Notes: a model not told the origin generated them from the sequence alone. A stretch of 64,000 nt of DNA from Noviherbaspirillum sp. Root189 (GCF_001428545.1 NZ_LMHZ01000015.1:27652-91651); one strand, 5' to 3'; counted from the stretch's first letter, positions 27,081 through 37,867 are shown. Translations and numbers: made by a program.

Positions 27081-28556
27081 ATGATGAGATTGACTGCCCC
27101 CGCCTTTTTCCGGATGCGCCCGCTCGGGACTTTGTCCCTCAGCATGCTGCTGGCGTCATGTGCCAATTTTCAGCCGATCGCTCCGGCAAATCCGACCATC
27201 AACAAGGTGTCCATGTCGTTGCCCGCAGGGGTCAGCCAATCCGAGGACGCATGGCCGGCAACGGGATGGTGGACGGCCTACGGTGATCCGCAACTGAACA
27301 GGCTCATCGAACATGCGTTGGCAAACAATCCCAATCTCGCTGTTGCGCAGGCACGGATCGCACGTGCACAAGCATCGGCTGATCTCAGCCACACGGCGAC
27401 TTCGCCTCAGGTCAATGGAAGCGTAGACCTCAGCTACGGGCGTCAGTCGGAAAATTATCTTGTGCCGCGCCCACCGGTCGGGACAGGGGGCGAGTATGTC
27501 AGCCAGGGACAAGCAGCTGTCAGCTTTGGTCTCGATCTCGACCTGTGGGGCAGGAATGCAGCGCTGATCCGCGCGGCCGACGCGCAGTTAAAGAGTGCCG
27601 TGTATGACCGTGAAGCGACGCGACTGGCATTGACGACGTCGATCGCGCGCGCCTATACGCAACTTGCCGCTCAATACGATATGCAGGACGTCTTATCCGC
27701 CACTCTCGAACAACGCCGCTCTATCCGTCGCCTGATTGACCAGAGGGTCAAAAATGGACTCGATACCCAAGTCGAAGTCCGACAGGCAGAAACCAATGAG
27801 GCCGGCTTGCGGATCGAAATCGAACAGCTGGCGACCTCGGCCAGGGTGACGCGTTTACAATTGGCCGCCCTCGCTGGCGACATGCCTTCGGCTGCCGAAG
27901 GTATGTCACGACCCAAGCTGACTTTTTCCGGATTTCGCTTGCCGACCGGGTTGCCGCTGGATCTGCTTGGCCGTCGTCCGGAGTTGGCTGCGCAGCGCGC
28001 CAGGATAGAGGCCGCCTATGGCGAGGCCGACGCAGCAAAAGCGCAGTTCTACCCCAACATCAACCTGAACGGCCTGATCGGATTTCAGGCGATCGGCCTC
28101 GGCAACTTACTGTCGGCTGGCAGTTTGACAAACAGCGCAGGCCCGGCAATTCGCTTGCCAATTTTTGACGCCGGCCGCTTACGCGCCAATTATGCAGGCA
28201 AGGCAAGCGATATCGATGCTGCGATTGCGCAGTACAACCAATCCGTATTAGGCGCTGCACAAGATGTTGCCGAGCAATTGACGAGGTTCGCGGACCTCGA
28301 TCGCGAGGAGGCTGTCACGCGCGAAGCACTGGCCGCAGCCGAAGAGGCGCATCGCCTCGCGACCTTGCGCTACAAGGGCGGCCTGTCGCCCTACCTCACC
28401 GTGCTCACTGTTGAATCACAGTTGCTCGCGCAACGCCGCGCCATGGCCAACCTGAAGGCGCGTCGCGAAGACCTGAATATCGCGCTGGTGCGTGCGCTCG
28501 GTGGCGGATTCGATACGTCCACCACAGCGCCTCAGGCCAGTCTTCAGCAGAAATGA
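27081..28556 (+). CDS. Outer membrane efflux lipoprotein (NodT/OprM family)
   Basis: This 491-residue TolC-like outer membrane factor has a lipoprotein signal with lipobox LASC (lipidated Cys 27). Two OEP repeats follow (about 80-275 and 290-480), with the family phrase PLDLLGRRPELAAQRARIEAAYG. It forms the exit duct of the tripartite pump encoded by the next two genes. It is separated from marR by 65 bp. Confidence 0.92.
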   Translation: MMRLTAPAFFRMRPLGTLSLSMLLASCANFQPIAPANPTINKVSMSLPAGVSQSEDAWPATGWWTAYGDPQLNRLIEHALANNPNLAVAQARIARAQASADLSHTATSPQVNGSVDLSYGRQSENYLVPRPPVGTGGEYVSQGQAAVSFGLDLDLWGRNAALIRAADAQLKSAVYDREATRLALTTSIARAYTQLAAQYDMQDVLSATLEQRRSIRRLIDQRVKNGLDTQVEVRQAETNEAGLRIEIEQLATSARVTRLQLAALAGDMPSAAEGMSRPKLTFSGFRLPTGLPLDLLGRRPELAAQRARIEAAYGEADAAKAQFYPNINLNGLIGFQAIGLGNLLSAGSLTNSAGPAIRLPIFDAGRLRANYAGKASDIDAAIAQYNQSVLGAAQDVAEQLTRFADLDREEAVTREALAAAEEAHRLATLRYKGGLSPYLTVLTVESQLLAQRRAMANLKARREDLNIALVRALGGGFDTSTTAPQASLQQK

Positions 28557-28612
28557 CGCGTAGCTAATTTGACCGCATCAACAGTACGACAGAATAGAAC
28601 CCAGGAGTCATC

Positions 28613-29830
28613 ATGAGTGCAGTACCGAATTCCAATTCAAGTTCCACCCCGCTGCAGCAAGCCGCGCTTCAAGCCGCATCGACACCAGCAAGTCATGGTT
28701 CACCGAAGCGCAAGAAAATCATGCTGACTATTGCGTGCGTATTTGCTATCGCGGCACTCGGCTTTGGCGCTTACTGGGCGCTTGTGTCCCGTTTTATCGA
28801 AGAAACTGACAACGCCTATGTGCAGGGGAATATCGTACACGTAACGCCGCAAATCGCTGGAACGGTGATTAAGATTTATGCCGACGATACCAATATTGTG
28901 AAGGCTGGTCAGCCCCTGGTCACACTCGACGCGGCGGATGCCGAAATCGCATTGGCGCAGGCCGAAGCCCAGCTCGCGCAAACAGTGCGTGAAGTACGCA
29001 CGCTGTACGCCTCCCAGGCGCAGGCTGGAGCCAATGTTTCGCTGCGCCTGGCAGAACTGGCACGCGCAAAGGACGACCTTGCCCGCCGCAAGGCGCTCGC
29101 CGGGTCAGGCGCCGTGTCGGGTGAGGAAATCCGCCATGCCGAGAGCGCTGTATCTGGAGCACAAGCAGCGCTCGACGCAGCGAAAGAGCAACTCGCGTCT
29201 GGCCGTGCGCTGACCGAAGGCACTAGCGTTGCCAACCATCCGAATGTTCAGCGTGCCGCTGCCCGTCTGCAGGAAGTCATGTTGAGCCAGGCCCGTTCAA
29301 CGATTTATGCGCCAGTCAGCGGTGAAGTCGCCAAGCGTAGCGTGCAGGTCGGCCAGCGTATCAATCCGGGTGCGCCGTTAATGGCGATTGTGCCGCTCGA
29401 CCAGTTGTGGGTCGACGCTAATTTTAAAGAGTCGCAATTGCGCGAAATGCGGGTCGGTCAACCCGTGACGCTCACTGCAGACCTCTATGGCAGCAAAGTC
29501 GAGTACAACGGAAAAATTGCAGGCCTTGGAGCTGGCACCGGATCCGCTTTCGCGCTCCTGCCAGCACAAAATGCGACCGGTAACTGGATTAAAGTGGTGC
29601 AGCGCGTTCCTGTCCGTATCCAGCTCGACCCGAAGGAACTGGCCGACCACCCGCTGCGGATCGGCTTGTCGATGCGTGCGGAAGTCGACCTGCATGAGCA
29701 GAGCGGCGAGCCGGTCGGTGCTGCTGCGCCGGCGCAGAAGACAATGACCGCATTTGGCGCCTCGGACGGCGTGGCCGATCCAAAAGCAAAACGAAAAATC
29801 GATGCCATCATCGCTGCCAATCTGAAATAA
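28613..29830 (+). CDS. emrA: Membrane fusion protein, EmrA/HlyD family
   Basis: This 405-residue periplasmic adaptor has a short cytoplasmic N-terminus, one membrane helix (about 35-57), and a biotin-lipoyl-like beta domain starting at NAYVQGNIVHVTPQIAGTV. A long helical hairpin (about 110-220) and beta-barrel domains follow. It bridges the inner-membrane MFS pump and the outer membrane factor. The start at 28613 has an AGGAG site. It lies 14 bp before the pump gene. Confidence 0.92.
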   Translation: MSAVPNSNSSSTPLQQAALQAASTPASHGSPKRKKIMLTIACVFAIAALGFGAYWALVSRFIEETDNAYVQGNIVHVTPQIAGTVIKIYADDTNIVKAGQPLVTLDAADAEIALAQAEAQLAQTVREVRTLYASQAQAGANVSLRLAELARAKDDLARRKALAGSGAVSGEEIRHAESAVSGAQAALDAAKEQLASGRALTEGTSVANHPNVQRAAARLQEVMLSQARSTIYAPVSGEVAKRSVQVGQRINPGAPLMAIVPLDQLWVDANFKESQLREMRVGQPVTLTADLYGSKVEYNGKIAGLGAGTGSAFALLPAQNATGNWIKVVQRVPVRIQLDPKELADHPLRIGLSMRAEVDLHEQSGEPVGAAAPAQKTMTAFGASDGVADPKAKRKIDAIIAANLK

Positions 29831-29844
29831 GACAGGAACAAGGT

Positions 29845-31431
29845 ATGCAAGAGCAATCCGTCAGAGCTGGCGCAGCCGATGCGTCCGCTGCTGCGCAGGC
29901 CATGCCGGCGCAAGCACCACTCAAGGGGTCTGCGCTGATATTGCTGACTATCGCGGCGGCATTGTCGACCTTCATGGAAATCCTCGACATCACGATCGCC
30001 AACGTGTCGATTCCAACCATCGCCGGCTCGCTAGGCGTATCGACCAGTCAGGGAACCTGGATCATCAGTGCTTATTCCGTCGCCGCAGCGATTGCGGTTC
30101 CACTGACCGGCTGGCTTGCTCGCCGTGTGGGTGAGATCAAGCTGTTTGTGATCTCGGTATTAGCGTTTACGTTGATGTCAGCGATTGCCGCGTTCTCGGT
30201 AAACCTTCCCATGCTGGTCATCTGTCGCCTGTTGCAGGGCTTGGTCTCGGGACCGATGGTTCCGCTCTCTCAGACATTGCTGGTCCGGAACTTCCCGCCT
30301 GAGAAACGCGGTGCAGCGATGGGTCTATGGGCGATGACAGTGATTCTGGCGCCGATAGCCGGACCGCTGTTGGGTGGCTATATCAGCGATAATTATCACT
30401 GGTCATGGATCTTCCTGATCAATATCCCGATCGGCCTGTTCGGCGGCATTACGATCTGGACCCTGATGCGCAAGAGAGAGTCTCCGACAGTCAAAGCGCC
30501 GCTTGACGTTATCGGATTGCTGCTCATGGTCGTCGGTATCGGCAGCCTTCAGTTGATGATGGAAATCGGCAAGGACTACGACTGGTTCGCCTCCCCGTTC
30601 ATCACAGCGCTCGGCGTGATCGCCGCCGTCAGCCTTACTTTCTTCATTGCGTGGGTCCTCACGTCGCATCATCCGATTGTCGATCTTGGCCTGTTCCGGG
30701 ACAAGAACTTCCGATTCGGCGTGATTCTGTTGTCGGTCGGATTTATGACTTATTTCGGCTCGGTCGTTGTATTCCCGCTCTGGCTGCAAATGGTGATGGG
30801 CTATACCGCTGCCCAGTCCGGCGCGGCGATGGCACCAATCGGAATCTTTACCCTCATTCTGTCGCCCATTATCGGCCGCAATATCACGAGACTGAATTTG
30901 CGTGTGCTTGCTACCTTTGCCTTCGTCGTCATGGGTGCAGTATCGCTGTGGAATACGCAGATGTCGCTGGACGTGGGGTTCTGGGATATCGTCAGTCCGC
31001 GACTCGTGCAGGGTATCGGCATGGCGTGTTTCTTTCTTCCCGTGCAATCGCTGATGCTGGCCAATATCACACCTGATCACATGGCGGCCGCCTCCGGCCT
31101 CTCGAACTTTCTGCGTACGCTAGGCGCAGCCATGGGGACCGCCATCAGTGTCACTGCATGGGAACATATGTCGAGTGCCCACCATGCGCGACTGACGGAA
31201 AATGTGTCTCAATTTTCACCGATCAGCAATAACTACCTGGGCATACTGCAGTCAGCTGGCCTGTCGCTCGACCAAGCTTACGGCGTCATCGAGCGCACGA
31301 TTAACGCTCAAAGCTATATGCTCGCGACCAACGAGTTCTTCCTGTATTGCTCGGTCGCCTTTTTTGCATTGACAGGCGTGGTCTGGTTGACCAAACCAAA
31401 GAAAATCACCGGTCCAGCATCGGTCCATTGA
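29845..31431 (+). CDS. emrB: DHA2 (14-helix) MFS multidrug pump, EmrB type
   Basis: This 528-residue drug/proton antiporter has the DHA2 family layout. Helix 1 carries LDITIANVSIPTIAGSLGVS (motif D1), the helix 2-3 loop has GWLARRVGEIKL (motif A), and helix 5 has GPLLGGYISDNYHW (motif C). Together with the preceding adaptor and outer membrane factor it expels hydrophobic compounds past both membranes. It is the last gene of the operon. Confidence 0.93.
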   Translation: MQEQSVRAGAADASAAAQAMPAQAPLKGSALILLTIAAALSTFMEILDITIANVSIPTIAGSLGVSTSQGTWIISAYSVAAAIAVPLTGWLARRVGEIKLFVISVLAFTLMSAIAAFSVNLPMLVICRLLQGLVSGPMVPLSQTLLVRNFPPEKRGAAMGLWAMTVILAPIAGPLLGGYISDNYHWSWIFLINIPIGLFGGITIWTLMRKRESPTVKAPLDVIGLLLMVVGIGSLQLMMEIGKDYDWFASPFITALGVIAAVSLTFFIAWVLTSHHPIVDLGLFRDKNFRFGVILLSVGFMTYFGSVVVFPLWLQMVMGYTAAQSGAAMAPIGIFTLILSPIIGRNITRLNLRVLATFAFVVMGAVSLWNTQMSLDVGFWDIVSPRLVQGIGMACFFLPVQSLMLANITPDHMAAASGLSNFLRTLGAAMGTAISVTAWEHMSSAHHARLTENVSQFSPISNNYLGILQSAGLSLDQAYGVIERTINAQSYMLATNEFFLYCSVAFFALTGVVWLTKPKKITGPASVH

Positions 31432-31790
31432 TGATGCAGCGGTCATTCGTACGTTACTTGCGCGTAGAGCAGCGCTGATTGAGACCTTTTTCTGAGGCCC
31501 TTCTCTTGCTGCGATATGTCGTTTTAGGGTTAACGATTACCGCGTTGTGGTTCATAGCATTTCATAGAAAATGCCGAGCAGACACCGGGGAATGACATAA
31601 GTCCTGGAGTACTTTTGGCCTGGCTGTATCATCGATGCGGGTTGATCGATGCCGGGCGTTTGTGCATATCAACACGGCTTTGCGATTAGCAGCCAGAGTC
31701 GCCTCGCCATCGCATACCAGAAATGTAATGAACGTATTCGCCGCCCAAGAACAGGCTAGGCAAGGTAGTAAAAACAGAAGGCAAAAATAC
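31432..31790. other. Intergenic stretch of about 360 bp
   Basis: No convincing gene. Short ORFs on both strands have neither a ribosome site nor a recognisable protein. The region ends at the terminator shared with rplI. Confidence 0.5.
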
Positions 31791-31818
31791 AAAAAAGCCG
31801 GCTTCCGCCGGCTTTTTT
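31791..31818. terminator. Bidirectional intrinsic terminator after rplI
   Basis: A 12-bp perfect stem (31791-31802 with 31807-31818), loop TTCC, with six A and six T at the ends. It closes the rpsF-priB-rpsR-rplI operon. Confidence 0.92.
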
Positions 31819-31840
31819 ATTGCTACCTCAACTGCTTCTA

Positions 31841-32293
31841 TCAGGCTTGTTCGCCAAAGACAGCAACGTTGATGTCAACAACAACGTCAGTATGCAGAGC
31901 AACTGCGATAGTATGATCGCCGACGACCTTGAGCGGTCCTTGGGGCATACGGATCTGAGCCTTTTCGACCGGGAAGCCGGCCTTGGTCACTGCTTGAGCA
32001 ATATCGGCATTGGTAACGGAACCGAACAGACGGCCGTCAACGCCAGCCTTCTGAGCGACCTTGACAGTAGTACCGCTCAGCTTCTCACCTTGTGCCTGCG
32101 CAGCGGCCAGCTTTTCGTTTGCAGCCTTTTCCAGGTCAGCGCGCTTTGCTTCAAATTCTGCAACAGCAGTTGCAGTAGCACGGCGGGCCTTGCGCTGGGG
32201 GATCAGGAAGTTACGTGCGTAACCGTCCTTGACGCGTACGACTTCGCCGAGATTGCCAAGATTAACGACTTTTTCCAACAGAATGACTTGCAT
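31841..32293 (-). CDS. rplI: 50S ribosomal protein bL9
   Basis: bL9 (150 residues) has the N-terminal [13 protein letters not shown] globular domain, a long connecting helix (about 41-74) and a C-terminal rRNA-binding domain. Length and sequence are standard. Last gene of the bS6 operon. Confidence 0.98.
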   Translation of the reverse strand: MQVILLEKVVNLGNLGEVVRVKDGYARNFLIPQRKARRATATAVAEFEAKRADLEKAANEKLAAAQAQGEKLSGTTVKVAQKAGVDGRLFGSVTNADIAQAVTKAGFPVEKAQIRMPQGPLKVVGDHTIAVALHTDVVVDINVAVFGEQA

Positions 32294-32320
32294 GTTTTTC
32301 TCCTATTCTTCAGTCGTCAA

Positions 32321-32605
32321 TTAGGCGTTGTGCAGATCGGTGTAAGGCAGCAACGCGAGGTAGCGTGCGCGCTTGATCGCAGTGTCAACCTGACGCTGAT
32401 AATGTGCCTTGGTACCGGTCAGACGTGCCGGCATGATTTTGCCGTTTTCCTGAACAAAATCCTTCAGGGTGTCGACGTCCTTGTAGTCCACTTGCTCAAC
32501 GCCCGCAGCGGTGAAGCGGCAGAATTTTTTGCGCTTGAACAGCGGGTTTTGCTGCTGGCGCTTGTTCTTGAGTTTGCTCTTGTCGAATTTTTTACCGAAT
32601 GCCAT
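32321..32605 (-). CDS. rpsR: 30S ribosomal protein bS18
   Basis: bS18 (94 residues) binds bS6 in the platform of the small subunit. [10 protein letters not shown] and the C-terminal [26 protein letters not shown] are the family signatures. The single Cys of a zinc-free form is visible. It is slightly longer than E. coli S18 (75) because of an N-terminal basic extension, usual in betaproteobacteria. Confidence 0.98.
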   Translation of the reverse strand: MAFGKKFDKSKLKNKRQQQNPLFKRKKFCRFTAAGVEQVDYKDVDTLKDFVQENGKIMPARLTGTKAHYQRQVDTAIKRARYLALLPYTDLHNA

Positions 32606-32625
32606 GTTTGGCTCCTGTACTGTAT

Positions 32626-32928
32626 CTAGTGATCTGGTGAATAAGCGTCGAAGTCCGTGATATGGAAAACGAGGCTTTTGCTATTGCGATTCTTGCGAGC
32701 GAGAAATCCGGTGAATACCATCGTCACCCCCATTTCCGCCTTGTTGAGCCTTCCTGAAATTTCGCCAGCGGCAATCGCGACGATTTCAAACTCAACCTGG
32801 CGTGGGATGCCTGCCTCCACCTGCCCCGACGCGTGCAACAATTTTGCCGACACGATCGGGATACCTGCCGGTGTGTAGCGCAATACTTCACGCTCGGCAA
32901 TGGCGGCTATCAGGCGTAACTGATTCAC
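32626..32928 (-). CDS. priB: Primosomal replication protein N (PriB)
   Basis: PriB (100 residues) is a single-OB-fold protein that helps PriA restart stalled replication forks. [24 protein letters not shown] matches the family N-terminus and it sits, as usual, between rpsF and rpsR. Gaps on both sides are about 20 bp. Confidence 0.94.
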   Translation of the reverse strand: MNQLRLIAAIAEREVLRYTPAGIPIVSAKLLHASGQVEAGIPRQVEFEIVAIAAGEISGRLNKAEMGVTMVFTGFLARKNRNSKSLVFHITDFDAYSPDH

Positions 32929-32946
32929 ACTCCTCGACTGGCAGAA

Positions 32947-33315
32947 TTACGCAGCGGCTGCTTCGGAACGCTGGCTCTTGGCAGCATCTTCCTTCTGCAC
33001 AGCCTTCATCATTGGCGACGGCGCTGTTTCTGCCTTCTTCATCTTGACGGTCAGGTGGCGCAGGACGGCATCGTTAAACTTGAAGCCTGTTTCGATCTCA
33101 GCCAGTGTTTCGCTGTCGCACTCGATATTCATGCAGACATAGTGTGCTTTTGCGAGCTTCTGGATCATGTATGCCATCTGGCGGCGGCCCCAGTCTTCGA
33201 CGCGGTGTACCTTGCCGTTACGGGCAGTCACGATACCCTTGTAGCGTTCGATCATTGCAGGCACTTGCTCGCTCTGATCCGGATGGACGATAAAAACGAT
33301 TTCATAATGACGCAT
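32947..33315 (-). CDS. rpsF: 30S ribosomal protein bS6
   Basis: bS6 (122 residues) begins [19 protein letters not shown] and carries the ferredoxin-like core with [18 protein letters not shown]. The C-terminus is a polar Ala/Glu/Lys tail. First gene of the rpsF-priB-rpsR-rplI operon; AAGGAG precedes the start. A hairpin 30-60 bp upstream may be an autoregulatory leader. Confidence 0.98.
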   Translation of the reverse strand: MRHYEIVFIVHPDQSEQVPAMIERYKGIVTARNGKVHRVEDWGRRQMAYMIQKLAKAHYVCMNIECDSETLAEIETGFKFNDAVLRHLTVKMKKAETAPSPMMKAVQKEDAAKSQRSEAAAA

Positions 33316-33346
33316 GTATTCTCCTTATGGACGGATTAAACAATCG

Positions 33347-33374
33347 CCCACCTCGGCGTCAAGACGAGTGTGGG
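33347..33374 (-). promoter_or_regulatory. Possible bS6:bS18-binding leader hairpin
   Basis: In the leftward transcript, CCCAC and CUCG pair with CGAG and GUGGG, with one bulged A and a 9-base loop; CCGAGG lies on the 3' side. Many bacteria carry a bS6:bS18-binding hairpin with a conserved CCG upstream of rpsF. The location fits, but the match to the motif is loose. Confidence 0.3.
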
Positions 33375-33494
33375 AAGAGGAAAGCCCGCTATCATAACCT
33401 GCACCAAAGGAAAACTCAATCATTTCAAGCGCTTAACAGGATCGAACCGAAAAACCCCAAAAAACCTGTATATCCGCTTGCATTCAAACAAAAC

Positions 33495-33527
33495 CTGTAT
33501 AAAAATACAGGCTGTCTATATGAACAG
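33495..33527 (+). promoter_or_regulatory. Two adjacent LexA (SOS) boxes
   Basis: CTGTATAAAAATACAG (33495-33510) and CTGTCTATATGAACAG (33512-33527) both fit CTGT-N8-ACAG exactly and are one base apart. They lie about 100 bp before lexA and indicate autorepression. Confidence 0.9.
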
Positions 33528-33623
33528 CATGGCCAGACTGCAAACACCTGCAGCAGTCACGCAATAAATATTAATCTTCGCCAATTTTTTGGCGATCTTC
33601 GCTGATTACCTTGGCTGCCAAAC

Positions 33624-34286
33624 ATGCTTAAACTTACCGCACGTCAGGAACAGATCCTGAATCTAATCAAGGAAGCGATCGAAAATACCGGCTTCCCTCC
33701 GACCCGGGCCGAAATCGCCACCGAGCTCGGCTTTAAATCGGCCAATGCCGCGGAAGAGCATCTTCAGGCCCTGGCCCGCAAGGGTGCAATTGAAATTTCT
33801 CCGGGCACTTCCCGCGGTATCCGACTGCGCGATATGCATGGCGACAGCGGACTCCGGCTGTCGGGACGTCAGATGTCGCTACCTCATCCCGCCCTCATGC
33901 AACTCAGTCTGCCACTAATCGGTCGGGTCGCTGCAGGTTCGCCTATCCTTGCACAGGAGCATGTTGAAGCGACCTACAGTGTTGACCCTGCCCTATTTTC
34001 CGCAAAACCGGATTACCTGCTGAAGGTTAGGGGTTTATCCATGCGTGATGCGGGCATTATGGATGGCGACTTGCTTGCGGTTAAGAAGATCGACACCGCA
34101 AAAAACGGCCAGATTGTCGTTGCGCGCCTTGGCGATGAAGTTACGGTCAAGCGGTATAAAAAGAGCGGCTCGTTAATTGAACTACTGCCTGAGAATCCTG
34201 ATTTTGAGCCGATCCGGGTAGATTCCAGCCACGACAACTTTGCGCTTGAGGGCTTGGCTGTTGGGCTGCTACGCGCCTGGGCATAA
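33624..34286 (+). CDS. lexA: LexA repressor / autopeptidase
   Basis: LexA (220 residues) represses SOS genes and cleaves itself when RecA filaments form. It has the winged helix (1-70), cleavage site A104-G105, catalytic S139 and K176 with the same 37-residue spacing as in E. coli. The linker between domains (about 72-95) is somewhat longer than in E. coli. Two SOS boxes precede it. Confidence 0.97.
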   Translation: MLKLTARQEQILNLIKEAIENTGFPPTRAEIATELGFKSANAAEEHLQALARKGAIEISPGTSRGIRLRDMHGDSGLRLSGRQMSLPHPALMQLSLPLIGRVAAGSPILAQEHVEATYSVDPALFSAKPDYLLKVRGLSMRDAGIMDGDLLAVKKIDTAKNGQIVVARLGDEVTVKRYKKSGSLIELLPENPDFEPIRVDSSHDNFALEGLAVGLLRAWA

Positions 34287-34598
34287 TTCTTGTTCGTTGC
34301 TCCAGACATCTATTGCAGGGTAGCGGCAATGTGGCCGCACCCTGCCGCCGCGCTTTCTTTTATTGACTTGTGTATTGATTAACTGGCCTGGCTAGGCAGT
34401 CGGTTGCACAGTGACATGCCCATAAGAATAAAAACTCGGCGCATCACATACCGTTAGCCCTACGATCTTTCAGTACCAAACATGTCTCCGAGTTAACGCG
34501 CAAGGCACAAAACATTTCACTGAATGCTCCGCGAGACGCTCTCGACCTAGATCAATCCCCCGCTACTCCCTGTACTCCCTTTTTCTATTCACTCTTAT
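34287..34598. other. Intergenic region with hairpin after lexA
   Basis: Only one structure stands out: GCAGGGT plus GCGGC (34315-34327) pairs with GCCGC plus ACCCTGC (34334-34345), with one bulge. A pyrimidine-rich CTTTCTTTTATT follows a few bases later, so it may act as the lexA terminator. I see no gene in the remainder. Confidence 0.5.
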
Positions 34599-35369
34599 TC
34601 ACTCAGCCTGGTTTTTTCCTATCCGTGCGAGAATGTGCCTCGCTATACCCCGCAAAATATTGACTTCCTCAGTTTCTAGTTGCGTTCGCGAAAACAGGCG
34701 TCGTAATCGGGACATCAGTTTTTTGGGATTGTCCGGGTCGAGGAATTCAATCGCAATCAATGCTTTTTCCAGGTGCTCATACATACCGTCCACCTGTGTC
34801 AGGCTGGCTGCATCTCCGTGAAATCCAATTGGGGATTGAGCAATCCTATCGCCGCCCGCCGCCATTCTCGCCTCGTACGCAAGCAATTGCACAGCTTGTG
34901 CCAAGTTCAATGACGAATAGTCAGGATTGGCTGGAATGTTGATCAGAACATTACATTTTTCAATTATCTGGTTTGGCAATCCATAACGCTCGCTCCCAAA
35001 TACCAGAGCAGCGTTCAGACTCCCATCATCGACCAAGGTCGAAGCGAGCGCTCTCGGTGTCGTGACAGGTGGTGAATACTCGCGCAAGCGAGCGCTTAGC
35101 GCAGCGGCGAAATTGCAACCTTCCAGCGCCTCTTCTATGCCGCCGACGATTTTTGCGGATGCAAGGATGTCTTGGGCGCCGCTGGCGAAAGCAATTGCCT
35201 CTTCCTGATGCACGGCGTCAGGAAAACGCGGATTCACCAGCACAAGTTGCGAAAAACCCATGGTTTTCATGGCGCGTGCAACTGCACCGATATTGCCCGG
35301 ATGACTGGTTTCGACGAGCACAAAACGAAGGCGCGAGAAAAGAGAAGTGTTGGTTTGTGGCTGGTTCAT
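34599..35369 (-). CDS. trmJ: tRNA (cytidine/uridine-32-2'-O)-methyltransferase TrmJ
   Basis: TrmJ (256 residues) is a SPOUT methylase that modifies position 32 of tRNA anticodon loops. The N-terminal FVLVETSHPGNIGAVARAMKTMG, LVFGSERYGLPN and the knot-forming IPANPDYSSLNLAQAVQLLAYE are all present. It diverges from suhB, the usual neighbour in betaproteobacteria. Confidence 0.95.
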   Translation of the reverse strand: MNQPQTNTSLFSRLRFVLVETSHPGNIGAVARAMKTMGFSQLVLVNPRFPDAVHQEEAIAFASGAQDILASAKIVGGIEEALEGCNFAAALSARLREYSPPVTTPRALASTLVDDGSLNAALVFGSERYGLPNQIIEKCNVLINIPANPDYSSLNLAQAVQLLAYEARMAAGGDRIAQSPIGFHGDAASLTQVDGMYEHLEKALIAIEFLDPDNPKKLMSRLRRLFSRTQLETEEVNILRGIARHILARIGKNQAE

Positions 35370-35491
35370 TTAAAATAGCGACATTACGCGGCGCCGGCCC
35401 TTGGCTGACGAACTACCGCATCGCTCATTAATTCATTCAATGTGGTTCCGAACGCGGTATGCGACGGTACCGCAATTTTAACGGAACCCTT

Positions 35492-36286
35492 ATGCATCCC
35501 ATGCTCAATACGGCGGTGAAGGCTGCACGCCGCGCCGCTTCGATCATCAACCGTGCCTCTTTTGACATTGAACGCGTCAAGGTCACCGAAAAAGGTCATA
35601 ATGATTTCGTGACGGAAATTGACCAGGCCGCCGAGCAAGCCATCATTGAAGTTCTGAAAACCGCATACCCCGACCACGCGATTCTCGCTGAAGAATCCGG
35701 CGCATCCAGCAACCTGCACGACGAAAACGACAACGTCTGGATTATCGATCCAATCGACGGTACCACAAATTTCATTCACGGCTTTCCCCAGTACTGCGTA
35801 TCCATCGCGCTCCAGCAACGCGGGCAGATCACGCAAGCCGTAGTGTACGACCCGACCCGCAACGATCTATTTACCGCAACCAAGGGTGCCGGCGCTTACC
35901 TCAATGAAAAACGTATTCGTGTAGGCCGACGCGACAGGATGGCCGAAGCGCTAATTGGTACGGGCTTCCCGTTCCGGGACAAGGCGGCCCTGGACGAATA
36001 CATGCAGATGTTCCGAATCATGACTGAAAAATGCGCTGGTTTGCGCCGTCCCGGGGCGGCCGCCCTCGATCTGGCCTATGTGGCTGCAGGCCGTCTGGAT
36101 GGTTTCTTCGAGAAAGGCCTGCAAACTTGGGATATGGCAGCCGGATCGCTGCTGATCACCGAAGCAGGTGGCATCGTCGGCAATTTTGCGGGAGAGTCCG
36201 ATTACCTGTATAAAGGCAACGTACTTGCAGGCTCTCCCAAAATTTTTGCGCAAATGGTCAACCTGCTGTCGCCGTTTGCTAAATAA
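35492..36286 (+). CDS. suhB: Inositol-1-monophosphatase family protein SuhB
   Basis: SuhB (264 residues) hydrolyses inositol phosphates and in E. coli also takes part in rRNA transcription antitermination. Metal ligands E67/E68, D86 and D89 are seen in LAEESG and [15 protein letters not shown], and the second WDMAAG motif near residue 210 is intact. I chose the ATG at 35492, preceded by GGAACC, over an upstream start adding 11 basic residues. Confidence 0.93.
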   Translation: MHPMLNTAVKAARRAASIINRASFDIERVKVTEKGHNDFVTEIDQAAEQAIIEVLKTAYPDHAILAEESGASSNLHDENDNVWIIDPIDGTTNFIHGFPQYCVSIALQQRGQITQAVVYDPTRNDLFTATKGAGAYLNEKRIRVGRRDRMAEALIGTGFPFRDKAALDEYMQMFRIMTEKCAGLRRPGAAALDLAYVAAGRLDGFFEKGLQTWDMAAGSLLITEAGGIVGNFAGESDYLYKGNVLAGSPKIFAQMVNLLSPFAK

Positions 36287-36462
36287 GTTTTCCTCCTGAT
36301 GTTATCGAGGCGGGCGTGCGCAATACCTGTGCATGCCTGCACGCTGCGCTGTTCCAGTCTACGCGCCGCTGTCCCTCCGACCTCCCGCATCTCCACCTTA
36401 TTTGCCTGCGATAGATTGGCGCCCATGAACCGGCGACAGGCACATACTTTAAATGAGTCTTC

Positions 36463-37857
36463 ATGTCTTTTACTGAACTTGGCCTGGCCGATGAAATTGT
36501 TCGTGCCGTTAGTGAACAGGGCTACACCAGCCCTACCCCGATTCAAAAACAAGCTATTCCTGCTGTTCTTGGTGGAGGCGACCTGCTCGCGGGCGCGCAA
36601 ACCGGCACTGGCAAGACCGCCGGCTTTACGCTGCCTATTTTGCAGCGCCTTGCATTGCAGCCGCGGCCACAGGGCACGCAGCGCCGCCCGATCCGCGCAC
36701 TCATCCTGACGCCCACCCGCGAACTGGCGGCCCAGGTTGAAGAAAGCGTTCGGGTCTATGGCAAGTACCTGAAGCTGACATCCTCCGTGATCTTCGGCGG
36801 CGTCAACATCAATCCGCAGATCCGGGTACTCAACCAGGGCGTCGACATCCTGGTCGCAACGCCAGGCCGTCTGCTCGACCATATGCAGCAAGGCACAGTC
36901 AACCTGTCGCACATCGAAATCCTGGTGCTGGACGAAGCCGACCGCATGCTCGACATGGGCTTCATCCGTGACATTCGTCGGGTACTCGCCGCCCTGCCCA
37001 AACAACGGCAAAACTTGCTGTTCTCGGCAACCTTCTCTGATGAGATCAAAGCGCTGGCAGACGGATTGCTGAACTCGCCCGCAATGATTGAGGTGGCGCG
37101 TCGCAATTCCACTTCCGAGATCATTTCACAGAAAATCCATCCGGTTGACCGCAACCGCAAGCACCCTCTGCTCAGTCACCTGATCAAGACCAACAACTGG
37201 AACCAAGTACTGGTTTTCACCCGTACCAAGCACGGGGCCAACAAGCTGGTGGAACAGCTTGTGAAGGACGACATCAGTGCGATGGCGATCCACGGCAACA
37301 AGAGCCAATCCGCACGCACCAAGGCACTTGCCGAATTCAAGGACGGCAGCCTGCAGGTACTTGTGGCGACCGATATCGCTGCACGCGGTATTGATATCGA
37401 TCAGTTGCCGCATGTCGTCAACTATGACTTGCCCAACGTGCCGGAGGACTATGTGCACCGCATCGGCCGCACCGGTCGGGCCGGTTCGACAGGAGAAGCC
37501 GTATCGCTCGTCTGCGTTGATGAACACGACATGCTGAAAGGAATAGAGAAGTTGATCAAGCGTGCTATCGCGCAGGAAGTCATTCCCGGCTTTGAACCTG
37601 ATCTCAATGCACGTCCGCAACCGATTCAGCTTCGCAGCGGCAATCAGCCTTCGCGCAATGCACCGCGTCAGCAAAGGCAGGCAGCGCCCAAAGGAAAGCC
37701 GAACCCGGGAACGGCCAAACAGGCTACCAACAGCCTGTCCCAGTCACGTCCTGCGCAAAACAAACCAGCGAAACCGACAACCGCCAAACCGGCAGTCGGC
37801 CGCTCGCTGACCGGAACGACATCAACGCCGCACCGTAGCGGCGGCCGCGGCCGCTAA
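36463..37857 (+). CDS. rhlE: DEAD-box RNA helicase RhlE
   Basis: This 464-residue helicase has Walker A AQTGTGKT (45-52), DEAD at 157-160, SAT in FSATFSD, and HRIGRTGR near residue 340. The C-terminal 80 residues are basic, rich in Gln, Ala, Pro and Arg, an RNA-binding tail typical of RhlE. It unwinds structured RNA in ribosome assembly or decay. It stands alone between suhB and mutS. Confidence 0.93.
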   Translation: MSFTELGLADEIVRAVSEQGYTSPTPIQKQAIPAVLGGGDLLAGAQTGTGKTAGFTLPILQRLALQPRPQGTQRRPIRALILTPTRELAAQVEESVRVYGKYLKLTSSVIFGGVNINPQIRVLNQGVDILVATPGRLLDHMQQGTVNLSHIEILVLDEADRMLDMGFIRDIRRVLAALPKQRQNLLFSATFSDEIKALADGLLNSPAMIEVARRNSTSEIISQKIHPVDRNRKHPLLSHLIKTNNWNQVLVFTRTKHGANKLVEQLVKDDISAMAIHGNKSQSARTKALAEFKDGSLQVLVATDIAARGIDIDQLPHVVNYDLPNVPEDYVHRIGRTGRAGSTGEAVSLVCVDEHDMLKGIEKLIKRAIAQEVIPGFEPDLNARPQPIQLRSGNQPSRNAPRQQRQAAPKGKPNPGTAKQATNSLSQSRPAQNKPAKPTTAKPAVGRSLTGTTSTPHRSGGRGR

Positions 37858-37867
37858 GCATAACAAC

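Noticed and set aside
31562..31792. 76-codon leftward frame in the emrB-rplI gap with a hydrophobic start
   Set aside because: It has no ribosome site, begins inside the terminator A/T run, and reads as unlikely protein after residue 30.
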